Positions 33,735 through 42,370 of a DNA stretch of 64,000 bases are shown here, piece after piece (within the stretch, counting starts at the first letter, position 1; each line of letters opens with the position of its first letter). Under the pieces are notes generated by a model. That model did not search any database. It was not told the origin of the DNA and saw only the letters and a program-made list of their open reading frames with translations. The position numbers and the translations under genes are program-made. Source of the DNA: Diaphorobacter ruginosibacter (GTDB lineage: Bacteria; Pseudomonadota; Gammaproteobacteria; Burkholderiales; Burkholderiaceae_C); NCBI RefSeq assembly GCF_014395975.1, contig NZ_CP060714.1, positions 3,968,001 to 4,032,000 of the forward strand, given 5' to 3'.

Positions 33735-35429
33735 TCAGTCGCAGGACAGGTACGACAGGCGGCGCAGTTCCTCGCGGACATAGCGCCGCTGGGCGCCCGT
33801 GAGCTGCGGCATCAGCGCCCGCAATTGCTGCCGCAGCGGCGCAAGGCCATGTCCATGCAATGCCAGTTGCCAGAGATGCTCCAGCATGGCCGCGCCGAGC
33901 TGCACCGGAGACACCGCGTCGCCCTCCTGCTGCACCGCCGCCAGCATGCGCCCCGTGAGCGTGAGCCAGTCGGGCAATGAGGGAGGCAGCAGCAGATCGC
34001 ACAGCGACTGGAGCTGCCTGTCGGCCAATGCGCTGCCCGCAGCTTCCGGCGAAGGGGACTGAAGCTGTGCGCGCAGGTCGGCCAGGGGCCACACGCGCGC
34101 TCGCCAGAACCGCACCGGATCGCCCTCGTGCTGGCGCCCTTCGCCAAACGATCCGTCATGCGTCTGGCTGAGCGCTCCGCGCGCGACACGGCAGATGTAG
34201 ATGATGTTCCAGTACGAGCCCGAGCCGAGGCCGTGGCGCCTGCACAGCGCCTCTCCGGCCAGGATCCAGCGGATCGCGAGCAGGCGGCCCGCATCGCGCC
34301 CCAGGCGCTCATCGAGCGCCGGGCCCAGCAGCCACAGCGTGTAGCCGAGATTCGAGGCCACGGCCTCCATGAGGGTGAGTGAATCGGTCTCGACAGCGCA
34401 GAGCAGCGCGAGCTGCATGTCGTTCAGCACCTGCGCCGCATCTTCGGCACGGGATGGCGCCCCGTCATCCGACAGCATCACGGAACGCCGGGCCAGCGCG
34501 CGCAGGTTGAAATACTCGGCGGCCAGGCGCGAGCTCAGGCGCAGCGGCGGCGACGCGGCAGCATCTCCGTCGAACTGCGCACGCATGCGCTGCAGGCGGC
34601 GCAGCGCGATGGCGCTGCGATTGTCCTGGTGATCGCACCACGCGATGCCTATCTCGGCCATGGCCTGCAGTACCGGGATGCGCACACGCTCCTGCCGCGG
34701 CACCTGCGCACGGCGCGCGCTTGCGCGGCAGCGTGCGAGCAGCCTGGCGTAGAGTCCGCGCGAAACATCCGTCTGGCGTGCAAGGCGTGCATACCGCGCC
34801 TGCAGATGAAGCGCCCACAGGCGGGAGAGATCGTCGTCGGAGGAGTGGGCGGGGTCCAGCACGCCCTCGAAGGCGCCGACCACCTCCGCAAGCGGCAGCC
34901 GCCCTTCTTCCGCGGCCTGGCGCAGCACCAGCAGCCGCACCCAGGTTTCAAGCCCGGCCTCCAGCCGCCGCGCGTCCCCCCGCGGCTCGGCTGCCGGCCC
35001 TTGCGCCGCGCCCGCGCATTGGCTCCACAGCGCACGCTGCTGGCGCGCGGTCAGCGTCCTGCCTTCGTAGTGGAAGCGCAATCGCGCCAGCTGGCCCTGC
35101 GCAAGCCAGAACGGCCCGTGCACGCGGCCGCGGCGAGGCAGGCTGGACACGGGCTGCAGCGGATCCTCACCCCAGCCGACAACGAGTCCGGCACGATCGA
35201 AGTGCGCGAACGCGCGGCTGACCGCCATCGCGAAGGCATTGCCCGGCGGCGCGGCACATGCCAGTCCGGCCACGGGCACGGCAACCTCTGCGCCCGCGGA
35301 ACGCCGTGCCACGGCCATGGCCAGCAGCATCAGGTTGGCAACGCGCGAGGCGGGCCGCTCGCCCATGTGCCATGGAGATTGCAGCTCGACGACGATGGGC
35401 GGCTTCTCGCCGGCACCCGGCAATGGCAT
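33735..35429 (-). CDS. Unrecognised 564-aa helical protein
   Basis: No signal peptide or membrane segment. The N-terminal 110 residues (PPIVVELQSPWHMGERPASRVANLMLLAMAVARR; FAMAVSRAFAHFDRAGLVVGWGED) look like a mixed alpha/beta or winged-helix module. The rest is Arg/Leu/Ala-rich helix, TPR-like in feel (LWALHLQARYARLARQTDVSRGLYARLLARC; LQAMAEIGIAWCDHQDNRSAIALRRLQRM), and would fit a signalling or regulatory scaffold. I cannot name a family. The ATG at 35429 has a weak GGA upstream; 35465 is the alternative. It is divergent from the beta-lactamase gene, a position often held by a regulator, but the sequence does not prove such a role. Confidence 0.6.
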   Translation of the reverse strand: MPLPGAGEKPPIVVELQSPWHMGERPASRVANLMLLAMAVARRSAGAEVAVPVAGLACAAPPGNAFAMAVSRAFAHFDRAGLVVGWGEDPLQPVSSLPRRGRVHGPFWLAQGQLARLRFHYEGRTLTARQQRALWSQCAGAAQGPAAEPRGDARRLEAGLETWVRLLVLRQAAEEGRLPLAEVVGAFEGVLDPAHSSDDDLSRLWALHLQARYARLARQTDVSRGLYARLLARCRASARRAQVPRQERVRIPVLQAMAEIGIAWCDHQDNRSAIALRRLQRMRAQFDGDAAASPPLRLSSRLAAEYFNLRALARRSVMLSDDGAPSRAEDAAQVLNDMQLALLCAVETDSLTLMEAVASNLGYTLWLLGPALDERLGRDAGRLLAIRWILAGEALCRRHGLGSGSYWNIIYICRVARGALSQTHDGSFGEGRQHEGDPVRFWRARVWPLADLRAQLQSPSPEAAGSALADRQLQSLCDLLLPPSLPDWLTLTGRMLAAVQQEGDAVSPVQLGAAMLEHLWQLALHGHGLAPLRQQLRALMPQLTGAQRRYVREELRRLSYLSCD

Positions 35430-35563
35430 GGTGAGTTCCAAGTTATGAATGTTATGAATCTGCATTTTACGAAGACGCGGCCGGCAGGCACCATGGCGGC
35501 CGTGATCACATTCACGATCACATCGACATCACCCACCTCATTTCCTTCATTCACCCCATCACC

Positions 35564-36451
35564 ATGCACCTGCTCCATCGCCGCCATTTCTCGCTCACCG
35601 CGCTATCGGCCTGCGCCGCTGCCCTCATTCCCACGGCCGCGCGGTCCCGTTCCGCCGATGCGCAGGCCCTGCCCTCCTTCGAGGAGATCGAAAGATCCGC
35701 TCGCGGCCGCATGGGCATTGCCGTGCTCGACACGGCGACCGGATCCCTGCAGGGCCATCGCCTGGATGAACGCTTCCCGATGTGCAGCACCTTCAAGTGG
35801 CTTGCCGCAGCACATGTGCTGCATCGCGTCGACCGCAACGAGGAGCGACTCGACCGCCGCGTGACCTATGGCCGCGATGTCCTCGTGAGCCACTCGCCAC
35901 TGACCGAGCCGCACGCCGGCAAGGATGGCATGACCATGGGCGAGCTGTGCCACGCCACCATCACCCAGAGCGACAACGCCGCAGCCAACCTGATCCTCAA
36001 TACGCTTGGCGGGCCACAGGGCCTGACTGCCTTTGCACGCATGGCGGGCGACGATGTGACACGCCTCGACCGCTGGGAGACGGAACTCAACGAAGCCACC
36101 CCCGGCGACCCGCGCGACACCACCAGCCCGCGCGCCATGGCGCAGTTGCTGAAGACTCTGGTGCTGGGCGAGCTGCTCAGTACCTCAAGCCGTGCACAGC
36201 TCGCGCAATGGATGCAGGCCACCACCACCAACCGCAACCGGCTTGCCAGCGGCCTGCCCGGCGGATGGCGTGTGGGCAGCAAGACCGGCACCGGCGGCCG
36301 CGGCTCCACCAACGACGTGGGCATCTACTGGCCTCCCGGCAGGCCCCCCGTGGTCGCGGTGGCCTACCTGACCGCGTCCTCCGCGGACATGCCGGTACGC
36401 GAGGGCGCCATCGCCCGGGTCGCGCACAGCGTCTTCGAGGCCCGCCGCTGA
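35564..36451 (+). CDS. Class A beta-lactamase, L2-like
   Basis: A 295-aa serine enzyme that hydrolyses beta-lactams. The catalytic motif is CSTFK (S75, K78), preceded by Cys as in L2-type and carbapenemase-type class A enzymes. SDN is at 136-138, the omega-loop WETELN has E172 and N176, and KTGTG is at 240-244. The N-terminus HRRHFSLTALSACAAALIP is a twin-arginine-like signal, as in the Stenotrophomonas L2 enzyme, whose overall text it resembles. The exact spectrum cannot be read from sequence. There is no ampR next to it. Confidence 0.93.
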   Translation: MHLLHRRHFSLTALSACAAALIPTAARSRSADAQALPSFEEIERSARGRMGIAVLDTATGSLQGHRLDERFPMCSTFKWLAAAHVLHRVDRNEERLDRRVTYGRDVLVSHSPLTEPHAGKDGMTMGELCHATITQSDNAAANLILNTLGGPQGLTAFARMAGDDVTRLDRWETELNEATPGDPRDTTSPRAMAQLLKTLVLGELLSTSSRAQLAQWMQATTTNRNRLASGLPGGWRVGSKTGTGGRGSTNDVGIYWPPGRPPVVAVAYLTASSADMPVREGAIARVAHSVFEARR

Positions 36452-36490
36452 AGCATGGCGTGAAGCCCGCCGGCCGGAGCAGGCTTCGTT

Positions 36491-37537
36491 CTAGCGACGG
36501 GTATCGCGGCGCTTGCGCCAGAAGGCGGCCCATGCGGCGATGACGGTGAAAGTGAAGACCAGGGATACGACGATCCAGAAGCCATGCGCATGCTCCGCCA
36601 GCGGAATGCCTCCCACATTCATACCGAACAACCCCGCGAGAATATTGATCGGAAGGGCCAGCACGGTCACCACCGTCAGCACGAACAGGCTCTTGTTGTT
36701 GTCCTCGTTCACGGCTGCGGCCACTTCCTCCTGCAGCAGCTTGATCCGGTCCTGCAGCGTCTGCATGTCGCGCAGCATCAGCGAAAACTCCTCGCTGGCC
36801 GATGCAAGGCCCTGACGGTCGTCCTCGCTCATCCACGCAGGGGGGCGCTGCAGCAGACGGAAGAGCGCCGCGGGCTCCGGCGCAAGCAGTCGCTGCAGGC
36901 GCACCAGCAGGCGGCGCAGGCTGCCCAGCTGCGAACGATGATGGTGGTAGCGCTGCGCGATGATGGCGTCCTCGATATGGTCCACGCGTGCCGTGGTCTC
37001 GCGCACCACCTTGACGAGCACATCGGCCTGCGTGCGCATCAGGTGCTCCAGCAATTCCGCTGTGCTGGCGGGGCTGTCGCCCTGGCGCACTGCGGCGCGC
37101 AGGTCGTCCACGGAGCGCAGGGGTCTGGTGCGCGCCGTGACCACGAGCCGCTCGTTCACGCAGATCCACAGCGTGGCAATGTCGGCGGACTCGTAGTTGA
37201 ATTCGAAGTTCACATCATTGAGCACGGCCACGAGCGCATCGTCCGAGCGCTCCAGGCGCGTGGCCGTCACGCCCTCCCGGAGTGCGGCATAGAACTCGTC
37301 CGGCAGGTCCGCATGGCGTTCGAGCCAGCGCAGGGACAGCGCATTGGAGAGATTGAAGTGCAACCAGAGAAAATCGCGCGGCGATGCATCACCCGCACTG
37401 TGCCGCTGCAGCCATTCGGCCGCCGACAGCGCGTTCACGACCTCTGCGGGCTCGCTGGCATCGGTGAAAAAGCGCCAGCCGCAGATGAGTCCGGCATCTG
37501 CGGCTGTGAGCGCCTGGGCGGCAAGGGTGTCAGTCAT
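36491..37537 (-). CDS. CorA/ZntB-family divalent cation transporter
   Basis: A 348-aa protein: a cytoplasmic alpha/beta and long-helix N-terminal domain (residues 1-285) and two C-terminal membrane helices. The selectivity motif GMN is present in AGLFGMNVGG, followed by the second helix (FWIVVSLVFTFTVIAAWAAFW). The Trp-rich N-terminal text (DFLWLHFNLSNALSLRWLE) is closer to ZntB than to magnesium-type CorA, so zinc is a likely substrate. The start at 37537 begins at the conserved domain. It is followed downstream by the convergent beta-lactamase gene and lies 41 bases after the phosphate transporter gene. Confidence 0.88.
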   Translation of the reverse strand: MTDTLAAQALTAADAGLICGWRFFTDASEPAEVVNALSAAEWLQRHSAGDASPRDFLWLHFNLSNALSLRWLERHADLPDEFYAALREGVTATRLERSDDALVAVLNDVNFEFNYESADIATLWICVNERLVVTARTRPLRSVDDLRAAVRQGDSPASTAELLEHLMRTQADVLVKVVRETTARVDHIEDAIIAQRYHHHRSQLGSLRRLLVRLQRLLAPEPAALFRLLQRPPAWMSEDDRQGLASASEEFSLMLRDMQTLQDRIKLLQEEVAAAVNEDNNKSLFVLTVVTVLALPINILAGLFGMNVGGIPLAEHAHGFWIVVSLVFTFTVIAAWAAFWRKRRDTRR

Positions 37538-37578
37538 GTGCGCATCGGCACCCGCGAGGAAAGTTCGTCCGCATCCGC

Positions 37579-39240
37579 TCAGAACACATGCGACAGCAGC
37601 CAGTACAGGCTGCCCGACAACAGCATGGCCGCGGGCAGCGTCAGCACCCACGCGAGCAACAGGTTGCGCAAGGTGGACATCTGCAGACCCGAGCGATTGG
37701 CCGCCATGGTGCCGGCCACGCCCGAGGAAAGCACGTGGGTCGTGGAAACCGGCATGCCATAGACATCGGCCGCGCCGATGGTGGCCATGGCCACGAGCTC
37801 CGCCGATGCGCCCTGTGCATAGGTCAGGTGCGTCTTGCCGATCTTCTCGCCCACGGTCACGACGATGCGCTTCCAGCCCACCATGGTGCCCAGGCCCAGG
37901 GCAATCGCCACGCTCACCTTCACCCACAGCGGGATGAACTTGGTCGCATCGTCGAGCTCGCCCTTGAAGGCCTTGAGCTGCTTCTGCGCATCACCGTCAG
38001 CGAGCTGCGGCAGGTTCCCGTTCTTCTGGATCACGCGGATCGCCTCGGACGCGAGGTACATGTCGTTGCGCACGTTGGCCACGGCGGCCGCGGGCACCCT
38101 GGCAAGCGATCCATGGTCCTGCACCTGCCTGCCGATGCTGCCCGCAAGCGTGGCCAGCGCGGGAACCACCTCGGGCACCGGCGTCCTGGTGCGGATGAAC
38201 TCGGCCACTTCCTCGCGGGCCTCCTTGTCCGATGCGGGAGCAACGAGCGCCGTGCGCTTCATGAGCTGTGCCTGCGTGGTCTGCGCCGTCACCACGAACT
38301 GCTGCATGTGGGCCTCGGGCATCGCGCGGTTCAGGGCGTAGGCCATCGGCACGGTGCCCACGAGGATCAGCATGATCAGGCCCATGCCCTTCTGCCCATC
38401 ATTGGATCCGTGCGCAAACGACACGCCGGTGCAGGTGAAGATCAGCAGGCAGCGGATCCACAGCGGCGGCGGTGCATCGCTGCTGGGCGCTTCATACAGC
38501 GCCCGGTTGCGGATCAATGCCTTCATTGCCAGCAGCAGCAGAGCCGCACAGACGAACCCGACGATCGGCGAGATCAGCAGCGCCTTGCCCACCGATGCGG
38601 CCTGCGCCCAGTCGACACCACTCGTTCCGTCGCGGCCATGCATCAGCGCGTTCGCGATTCCCACGCCGATGATCGACCCCACCAGCGTGTGCGACGAGGA
38701 AGCCGGCAGCCCGAGCCACCATGTACCCAGGTTCCAGGCAATGGCGGCGATCAGCAATGCGAACACCATCGCGAAGCCCGCCCCGGAGCCCACCTGCAGG
38801 ATCAGTTCCACCGGCAGCAACGAAATGATGCCGAAGGCCACGACCCCGCTCGAGAGCAGCACGCCCAGGAAGTTGAAGAAGCCCGACCACACCACCGCCA
38901 CGCCGGGCGGCATGGAGTGCGTGTAGATCACCGTGGCCACCGCATTGGCCGTGTCGTGAAAGCCGTTGACGAACTCGAAGCCCAGTGCGATCAGCAGCGC
39001 CACGCCAAGCAGGATGAACGAGACATAGGTCACCGTGCCGATGCCCGCGGCCGTCACGTCGCTGGAAAGGCTGTAGGCCGCATAGGCCAGCCCCATCGCC
39101 AGCAGCCCCACGAACAGCACGATCGACGCCATGCCCGGCCTGCCTTGCAGATTGGGACGGTGCCCCTGAGGCGCGGCAGGGGATGACGAGAGAGAGGACG
39201 TAGCCTGAACCCCACGGGAATGGGTGGCAATGGTTTCCAT
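37579..39240 (-). CDS. pitA: PiT-family inorganic phosphate transporter
   Basis: A 553-aa inner-membrane carrier for metal-phosphate with protons. Both PiT signatures are present: GFEFVNGFHDTANAVATVIYTHSM in the first half and FTCTGVSFAHGSNDGQKGMGLIMLIL in the second. The large hydrophilic loop (about residues 300-420) between helix groups is long, as in E. coli PitA. DVYGMPVSTTHVLSSGVAGTMAA near the C-terminus is typical. The ATG at 39240 gives a 35-residue Ser-rich tail before the first helix. Confidence 0.9.
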   Translation of the reverse strand: METIATHSRGVQATSSLSSSPAAPQGHRPNLQGRPGMASIVLFVGLLAMGLAYAAYSLSSDVTAAGIGTVTYVSFILLGVALLIALGFEFVNGFHDTANAVATVIYTHSMPPGVAVVWSGFFNFLGVLLSSGVVAFGIISLLPVELILQVGSGAGFAMVFALLIAAIAWNLGTWWLGLPASSSHTLVGSIIGVGIANALMHGRDGTSGVDWAQAASVGKALLISPIVGFVCAALLLLAMKALIRNRALYEAPSSDAPPPLWIRCLLIFTCTGVSFAHGSNDGQKGMGLIMLILVGTVPMAYALNRAMPEAHMQQFVVTAQTTQAQLMKRTALVAPASDKEAREEVAEFIRTRTPVPEVVPALATLAGSIGRQVQDHGSLARVPAAAVANVRNDMYLASEAIRVIQKNGNLPQLADGDAQKQLKAFKGELDDATKFIPLWVKVSVAIALGLGTMVGWKRIVVTVGEKIGKTHLTYAQGASAELVAMATIGAADVYGMPVSTTHVLSSGVAGTMAANRSGLQMSTLRNLLLAWVLTLPAAMLLSGSLYWLLSHVF

Positions 39241-39356
39241 GATGCATTTATCCAATCGGCGCCCAAGGCGCAATGAACATCATGATTGCGACCGTCCGTG
39301 ATGATTTGATGACAAAGCCAAGTCGATGGCGTGTCACCCGCCCCACGATCCAGGGC

Positions 39357-40526
39357 TCAAAGTCCCAGCAGGCCCTCGACCAGCTCGCGCCGCGCCAGCT
39401 TGCGGGCCTCGCCGCCGCGCCAGTGCCAGATGTCGTAACCGTTGGAATAAAGCAGCGACCCGTCGTCCAGCACATCGAACTGTGCGACGTGGCTGGCGAT
39501 TTCCTGCGCAGCAGCGTGGCGACCGGCCTGCGCCACGAGTTTCCACGACCCCGGCACCAGATTGCCCGCGTACTCGGGATCGTTGCGCACCTTCGAGAGC
39601 TCGATGCGCCGACCGTGCAGCCACAGCGATCCCAGGTCCTGGTCGAGCTGCGGGGCACGCGGGCCGCCGGCCGAGCGCAGCGGCTCCTTGCCATACAGCA
39701 TGGAGAACACGTTGAGATAGCCAAACACCGCCTTGCCGAGCCGCAGCGGCATCAGCAGCGCGTCCTTCGCGGCACCGCCCGCCTTCTCGTGCAACGGCTT
39801 GTCGGCGGGCCTGCGGATGGCGTAGAGCACGCGGTCCGCCGAGATGCGCGGCGCGACGTGATCCCAGGCGGCATCGTCGATCAGGCTGTCCATCTCGCCG
39901 GCCCGGTAGTCCACCCAGTGCACGGCCGAGTGCCCGATCCCGACCACCGCGCCGGAGTCGGCATTGCGCGCGAGGCCCCAGGATTGATAGACCACGGTGG
40001 CCTCCGCCCCCGGCATGGCGGCGGGTGCCGCATCGATGCTGTCTCCGTGCGTGATGGAGCCCTTGTGCGTGCCCTCCTCGTCATACACATCGAGGTGCGC
40101 CGTGCCGTCGCCGTGCATCGCCGCCATCACGACATGCCGGGTCTGAGGCAGATAGGCCAGGCCCAGGATCTGGGTCTGCTGACGATGAAAGAGCCGGATC
40201 TCGCGCTGCTCGTCCAGGTGGTATCGGAACAGCCCGATCGTGCGCCCCACGCTCAGCACATAGTAGATGGTGCGCGGATCGCCTGCCCTGCACACATGGT
40301 GAAAGCGCGGGGGTGTCAGGCTCGCATTGCCATCGCCGCGCCCCCACAATGCGGGCCCGATCAGGCCCTGGCCGCCCTCGCGCTCGGCATGCTTCCACGA
40401 GGTGGTGCGCTGCCTGTCCGTTTCGCGCTGGAGCATCTCCGTGGCGAAGGGCGAAACGATCTGGGTGGATGCGCCATCGGGGCCATGCAGCCACAGCTCA
40501 CCACCGGAAATCACGAGAAATTGCAC
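39357..40526 (-). CDS. Unrecognised beta-propeller-like protein
   Basis: About 389 aa from a GTG at 40526 (MQFLVISGGELWLHGPDG). The text is a series of short repeats that suggest propeller blades: YYVLSVGRTIGLFRYHLDEQ, ILGLAYLPQTRHVVMAAMHGDGTAHLDVYDEEG, VVYQSWGLARNADSG and QFDVLDDGSLLYSNGYDIWHW. There is no signal peptide, no cysteine cluster and no recognised catalytic motif. A farther TTG start (40616) is less likely because its first residues are unconserved-looking and derive from AT-rich leader. Same strand as the hydrolase upstream (gap 132 bases). Confidence 0.6.
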   Translation of the reverse strand: MQFLVISGGELWLHGPDGASTQIVSPFATEMLQRETDRQRTTSWKHAEREGGQGLIGPALWGRGDGNASLTPPRFHHVCRAGDPRTIYYVLSVGRTIGLFRYHLDEQREIRLFHRQQTQILGLAYLPQTRHVVMAAMHGDGTAHLDVYDEEGTHKGSITHGDSIDAAPAAMPGAEATVVYQSWGLARNADSGAVVGIGHSAVHWVDYRAGEMDSLIDDAAWDHVAPRISADRVLYAIRRPADKPLHEKAGGAAKDALLMPLRLGKAVFGYLNVFSMLYGKEPLRSAGGPRAPQLDQDLGSLWLHGRRIELSKVRNDPEYAGNLVPGSWKLVAQAGRHAAAQEIASHVAQFDVLDDGSLLYSNGYDIWHWRGGEARKLARRELVEGLLGL

Positions 40527-40658
40527 GCTCAAGATGGGATCCCCTGCCAGCACTCCCCCAGCCCGTGAGGTAAGGGAGCGACGAGTCGAACATGCCCGGT
40601 TTATAACCCAAGGCAAGTTCGGCCCCTGCCGGCTCGCCCCATGCCGGCCCCCCCCCGT

Positions 40659-41699
40659 TCACTCACCAGCCAGCCGATACCACGCCACGCCGTCCTGCAG
40701 CGCGCGCGTGATCTCACCGCGCTCCAGCAGATAGTTCATGCAGGATTGCGCCTCGCCGGTCGCGAGATGGTAGTGCGATGAGCTCGGATCGATGGGCCGC
40801 GAGAACAGTGCGGGAAAGACATCGGTGACGCGCCGGGGGCCCTCCGCCAGCGCCGCGCGCAGCCGCTCGAACGAACGCTCCTGGCTCTCGCGCAGATGCT
40901 GCACGCGCGCATGCAGGCCGCGGAAGCACCCATCGTGCGCCGGCATGACCAGCACGTCGTCGGGAATGTTCTGCTCGATCCAGTCCAGCGACTCCATCCA
41001 GTCGCGCATCGGGTTCGCGGCAGGCTCGATGGGATGGACCGACACGTTGGACGAGATTCTGGGCAGCACCTGATCGCCCGAGATCAGCAGCTTCTTGTCC
41101 TCGTTGTACAGGCATGCATGCTCCGGCGAATGCCCGCGTCCGATCACCACCTGCCAGTCGCTCGCTCCGATGCGGATCCTCTGCCCATGCGCGAGACGAT
41201 GAAAGCTGTCGGGCAGCGCATAGATCATCTTTCCGAAGGCGCCGAAGCGTGTGCGGTACTTCTCCATGGCCGCATCGGGCCAGCCGGCTTCATGGAAGTA
41301 CTCGAGCGCATCCGGCGGCGCTTCGCGGCTCATGTCCGAGAGCATCACCCGGCAGGTGAGGTATTCAAGCCGCGACATCCACAGCCTGACCTTGAAGCGC
41401 CGCGTGAGCCAGCCCGCCATGCCGACGTGATCGGGGTGCATGTGGGTGACGAAAACACGCGTGAGCGGCCTGTCGAACGGCGGCGCCCCGAGCAGCGCGT
41501 TCCATATCTCCACGGTCTGCTCGGTGCGCATGCCCGTGTCTACGAGCGCGAAGCCATCACCATCCTCGATCAGCCAGACATTGATGTGGTTGAGCGCCAG
41601 CGGCATGGGCAGGCGCACCCAGTAGACGCCCTGCGCCACTTCGCGCCAGTGGCCCGGCTCCGGGGCCTCGATGGGATAGGTGATGTTCTCTTGCGGCAT
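40659..41699 (-). CDS. MBL-fold metallo-hydrolase
   Basis: A 346-aa cytoplasmic hydrolase with the metallo-beta-lactamase fold. The metal-binding motif THMHPDHVG gives H86, H88, D90 and H91. Further ligands are likely in IGRGHSPEHACLY and LLISGDQVLPRISSN, where the Asp bridges the metals. The extra 100 C-terminal residues are helical. It resembles lactonase or glyoxalase II-like proteins of beta-proteobacteria rather than true beta-lactamases, because there is no signal peptide. The ATG at 41699 has a weak ribosome-binding site; a hairpin lies in the leader. Confidence 0.85.
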   Translation of the reverse strand: MPQENITYPIEAPEPGHWREVAQGVYWVRLPMPLALNHINVWLIEDGDGFALVDTGMRTEQTVEIWNALLGAPPFDRPLTRVFVTHMHPDHVGMAGWLTRRFKVRLWMSRLEYLTCRVMLSDMSREAPPDALEYFHEAGWPDAAMEKYRTRFGAFGKMIYALPDSFHRLAHGQRIRIGASDWQVVIGRGHSPEHACLYNEDKKLLISGDQVLPRISSNVSVHPIEPAANPMRDWMESLDWIEQNIPDDVLVMPAHDGCFRGLHARVQHLRESQERSFERLRAALAEGPRRVTDVFPALFSRPIDPSSSHYHLATGEAQSCMNYLLERGEITRALQDGVAWYRLAGE

Positions 41700-41719
41700 G
41701 GTGTCGGTGAAAGAGTGCG

Positions 41720-41748
41720 TGGGGGTGCGAAAGATTCTCGCACCCCCA
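41720..41748 (-). promoter_or_regulatory. Leader hairpin of the MBL-fold hydrolase gene
   Basis: TGGGGGTGCGA (41720-41730) pairs with TCGCACCCCCA (41738-41748) around a seven-base loop: an 11-bp, GC-rich stem 21 bases before the start codon at 41699. It has no U tract facing the gene, so it may influence translation or be the end of an unseen upstream transcript. Confidence 0.4.
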
Positions 41749-42052
41749 TCTGTTTCATGCGCGACACGTACGCGACTGCGGCCCTTCACGCCCGCCCCGC
41801 TCCCCGAAGGACCCTGGTTGCGCCTGACATCGGCCCATCATCCGCATCAGTTAATCTGCGGGGTGGAAACGCATGGTTTCACGCTTGTTGGATTCGAGAT
41901 GAAGGCCGTTCAACCGATTTATGCGAACATGGCACCATGCCGGACCGAACGGACAGGTGAATGGCCTGATGACTTGGGGTTCCTCCCCTCACGCGCCCAC
42001 CCCATCCCGGGTGTACGCTGCTTTTTCGAGACTGCATGAAAGAAGGGATCGT
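41749..42052. other. Divergent intergenic region, no gene seen
   Basis: A stretch of about 300 bases between the MBL-fold hydrolase gene and the small gene at 42053. I see no supported reading frame or repeat. It presumably carries both promoters. Confidence 0.45.
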
Positions 42053-42265
42053 ATGAACCAGGTGTCCCCCATCCCGCATGCGCGGCGGGAAGAACTGCGC
42101 GGCGAACTGCCCGGCGTGGCAGCGCTGCTGCAGAAACGGCGCGCCAACGAGGTCGATGAAACGGTCATCGATGATCTGGTGTCATTGCACTGGCTGGAGT
42201 GGATGGGCGGCAGTCTGCAACTCACAACCACCGGGCAGAACATCTGCCGCCAGGTGCTGGAGTAG
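42053..42265 (+). CDS. Small hypothetical protein
   Basis: A 70-aa protein with AAGGGA correctly placed before the ATG at 42053. The text ETVIDDLVSLHWLEWMGGSLQLTTTGQNICRQVLE resembles the end of a winged helix (helix, then beta hairpin). It may bind DNA, but this is only a shape argument. It ends in front of a strong terminator, which supports it as a real gene. Confidence 0.6.
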   Translation: MNQVSPIPHARREELRGELPGVAALLQKRRANEVDETVIDDLVSLHWLEWMGGSLQLTTTGQNICRQVLE

Positions 42266-42319
42266 CTTCCGGCGGGGCGGGGTGCCCTGTCCCGGACAAC
42301 ATCAGGAGCCTCCAACGAA

Positions 42320-42350
42320 AAAAGCGCCTGTCGCAATGACAGGCGCTTTT
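42320..42350. terminator. Bidirectional rho-independent terminator
   Basis: AAAAGCGCCTGTC (42320-42332) pairs with GACAGGCGCTTTT (42338-42350), loop of five bases. There is a T run on the plus strand and an A run on the other side, so it serves both the small plus-strand gene and the convergent ggt gene. Confidence 0.9.
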
Positions 42351-42370
42351 GCTTTCACGAACCCTTCTTC

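Noticed and set aside
37588..39186. 532-codon plus-strand frame
   Set aside because: It is antisense to the phosphate transporter, which has both PiT signatures.
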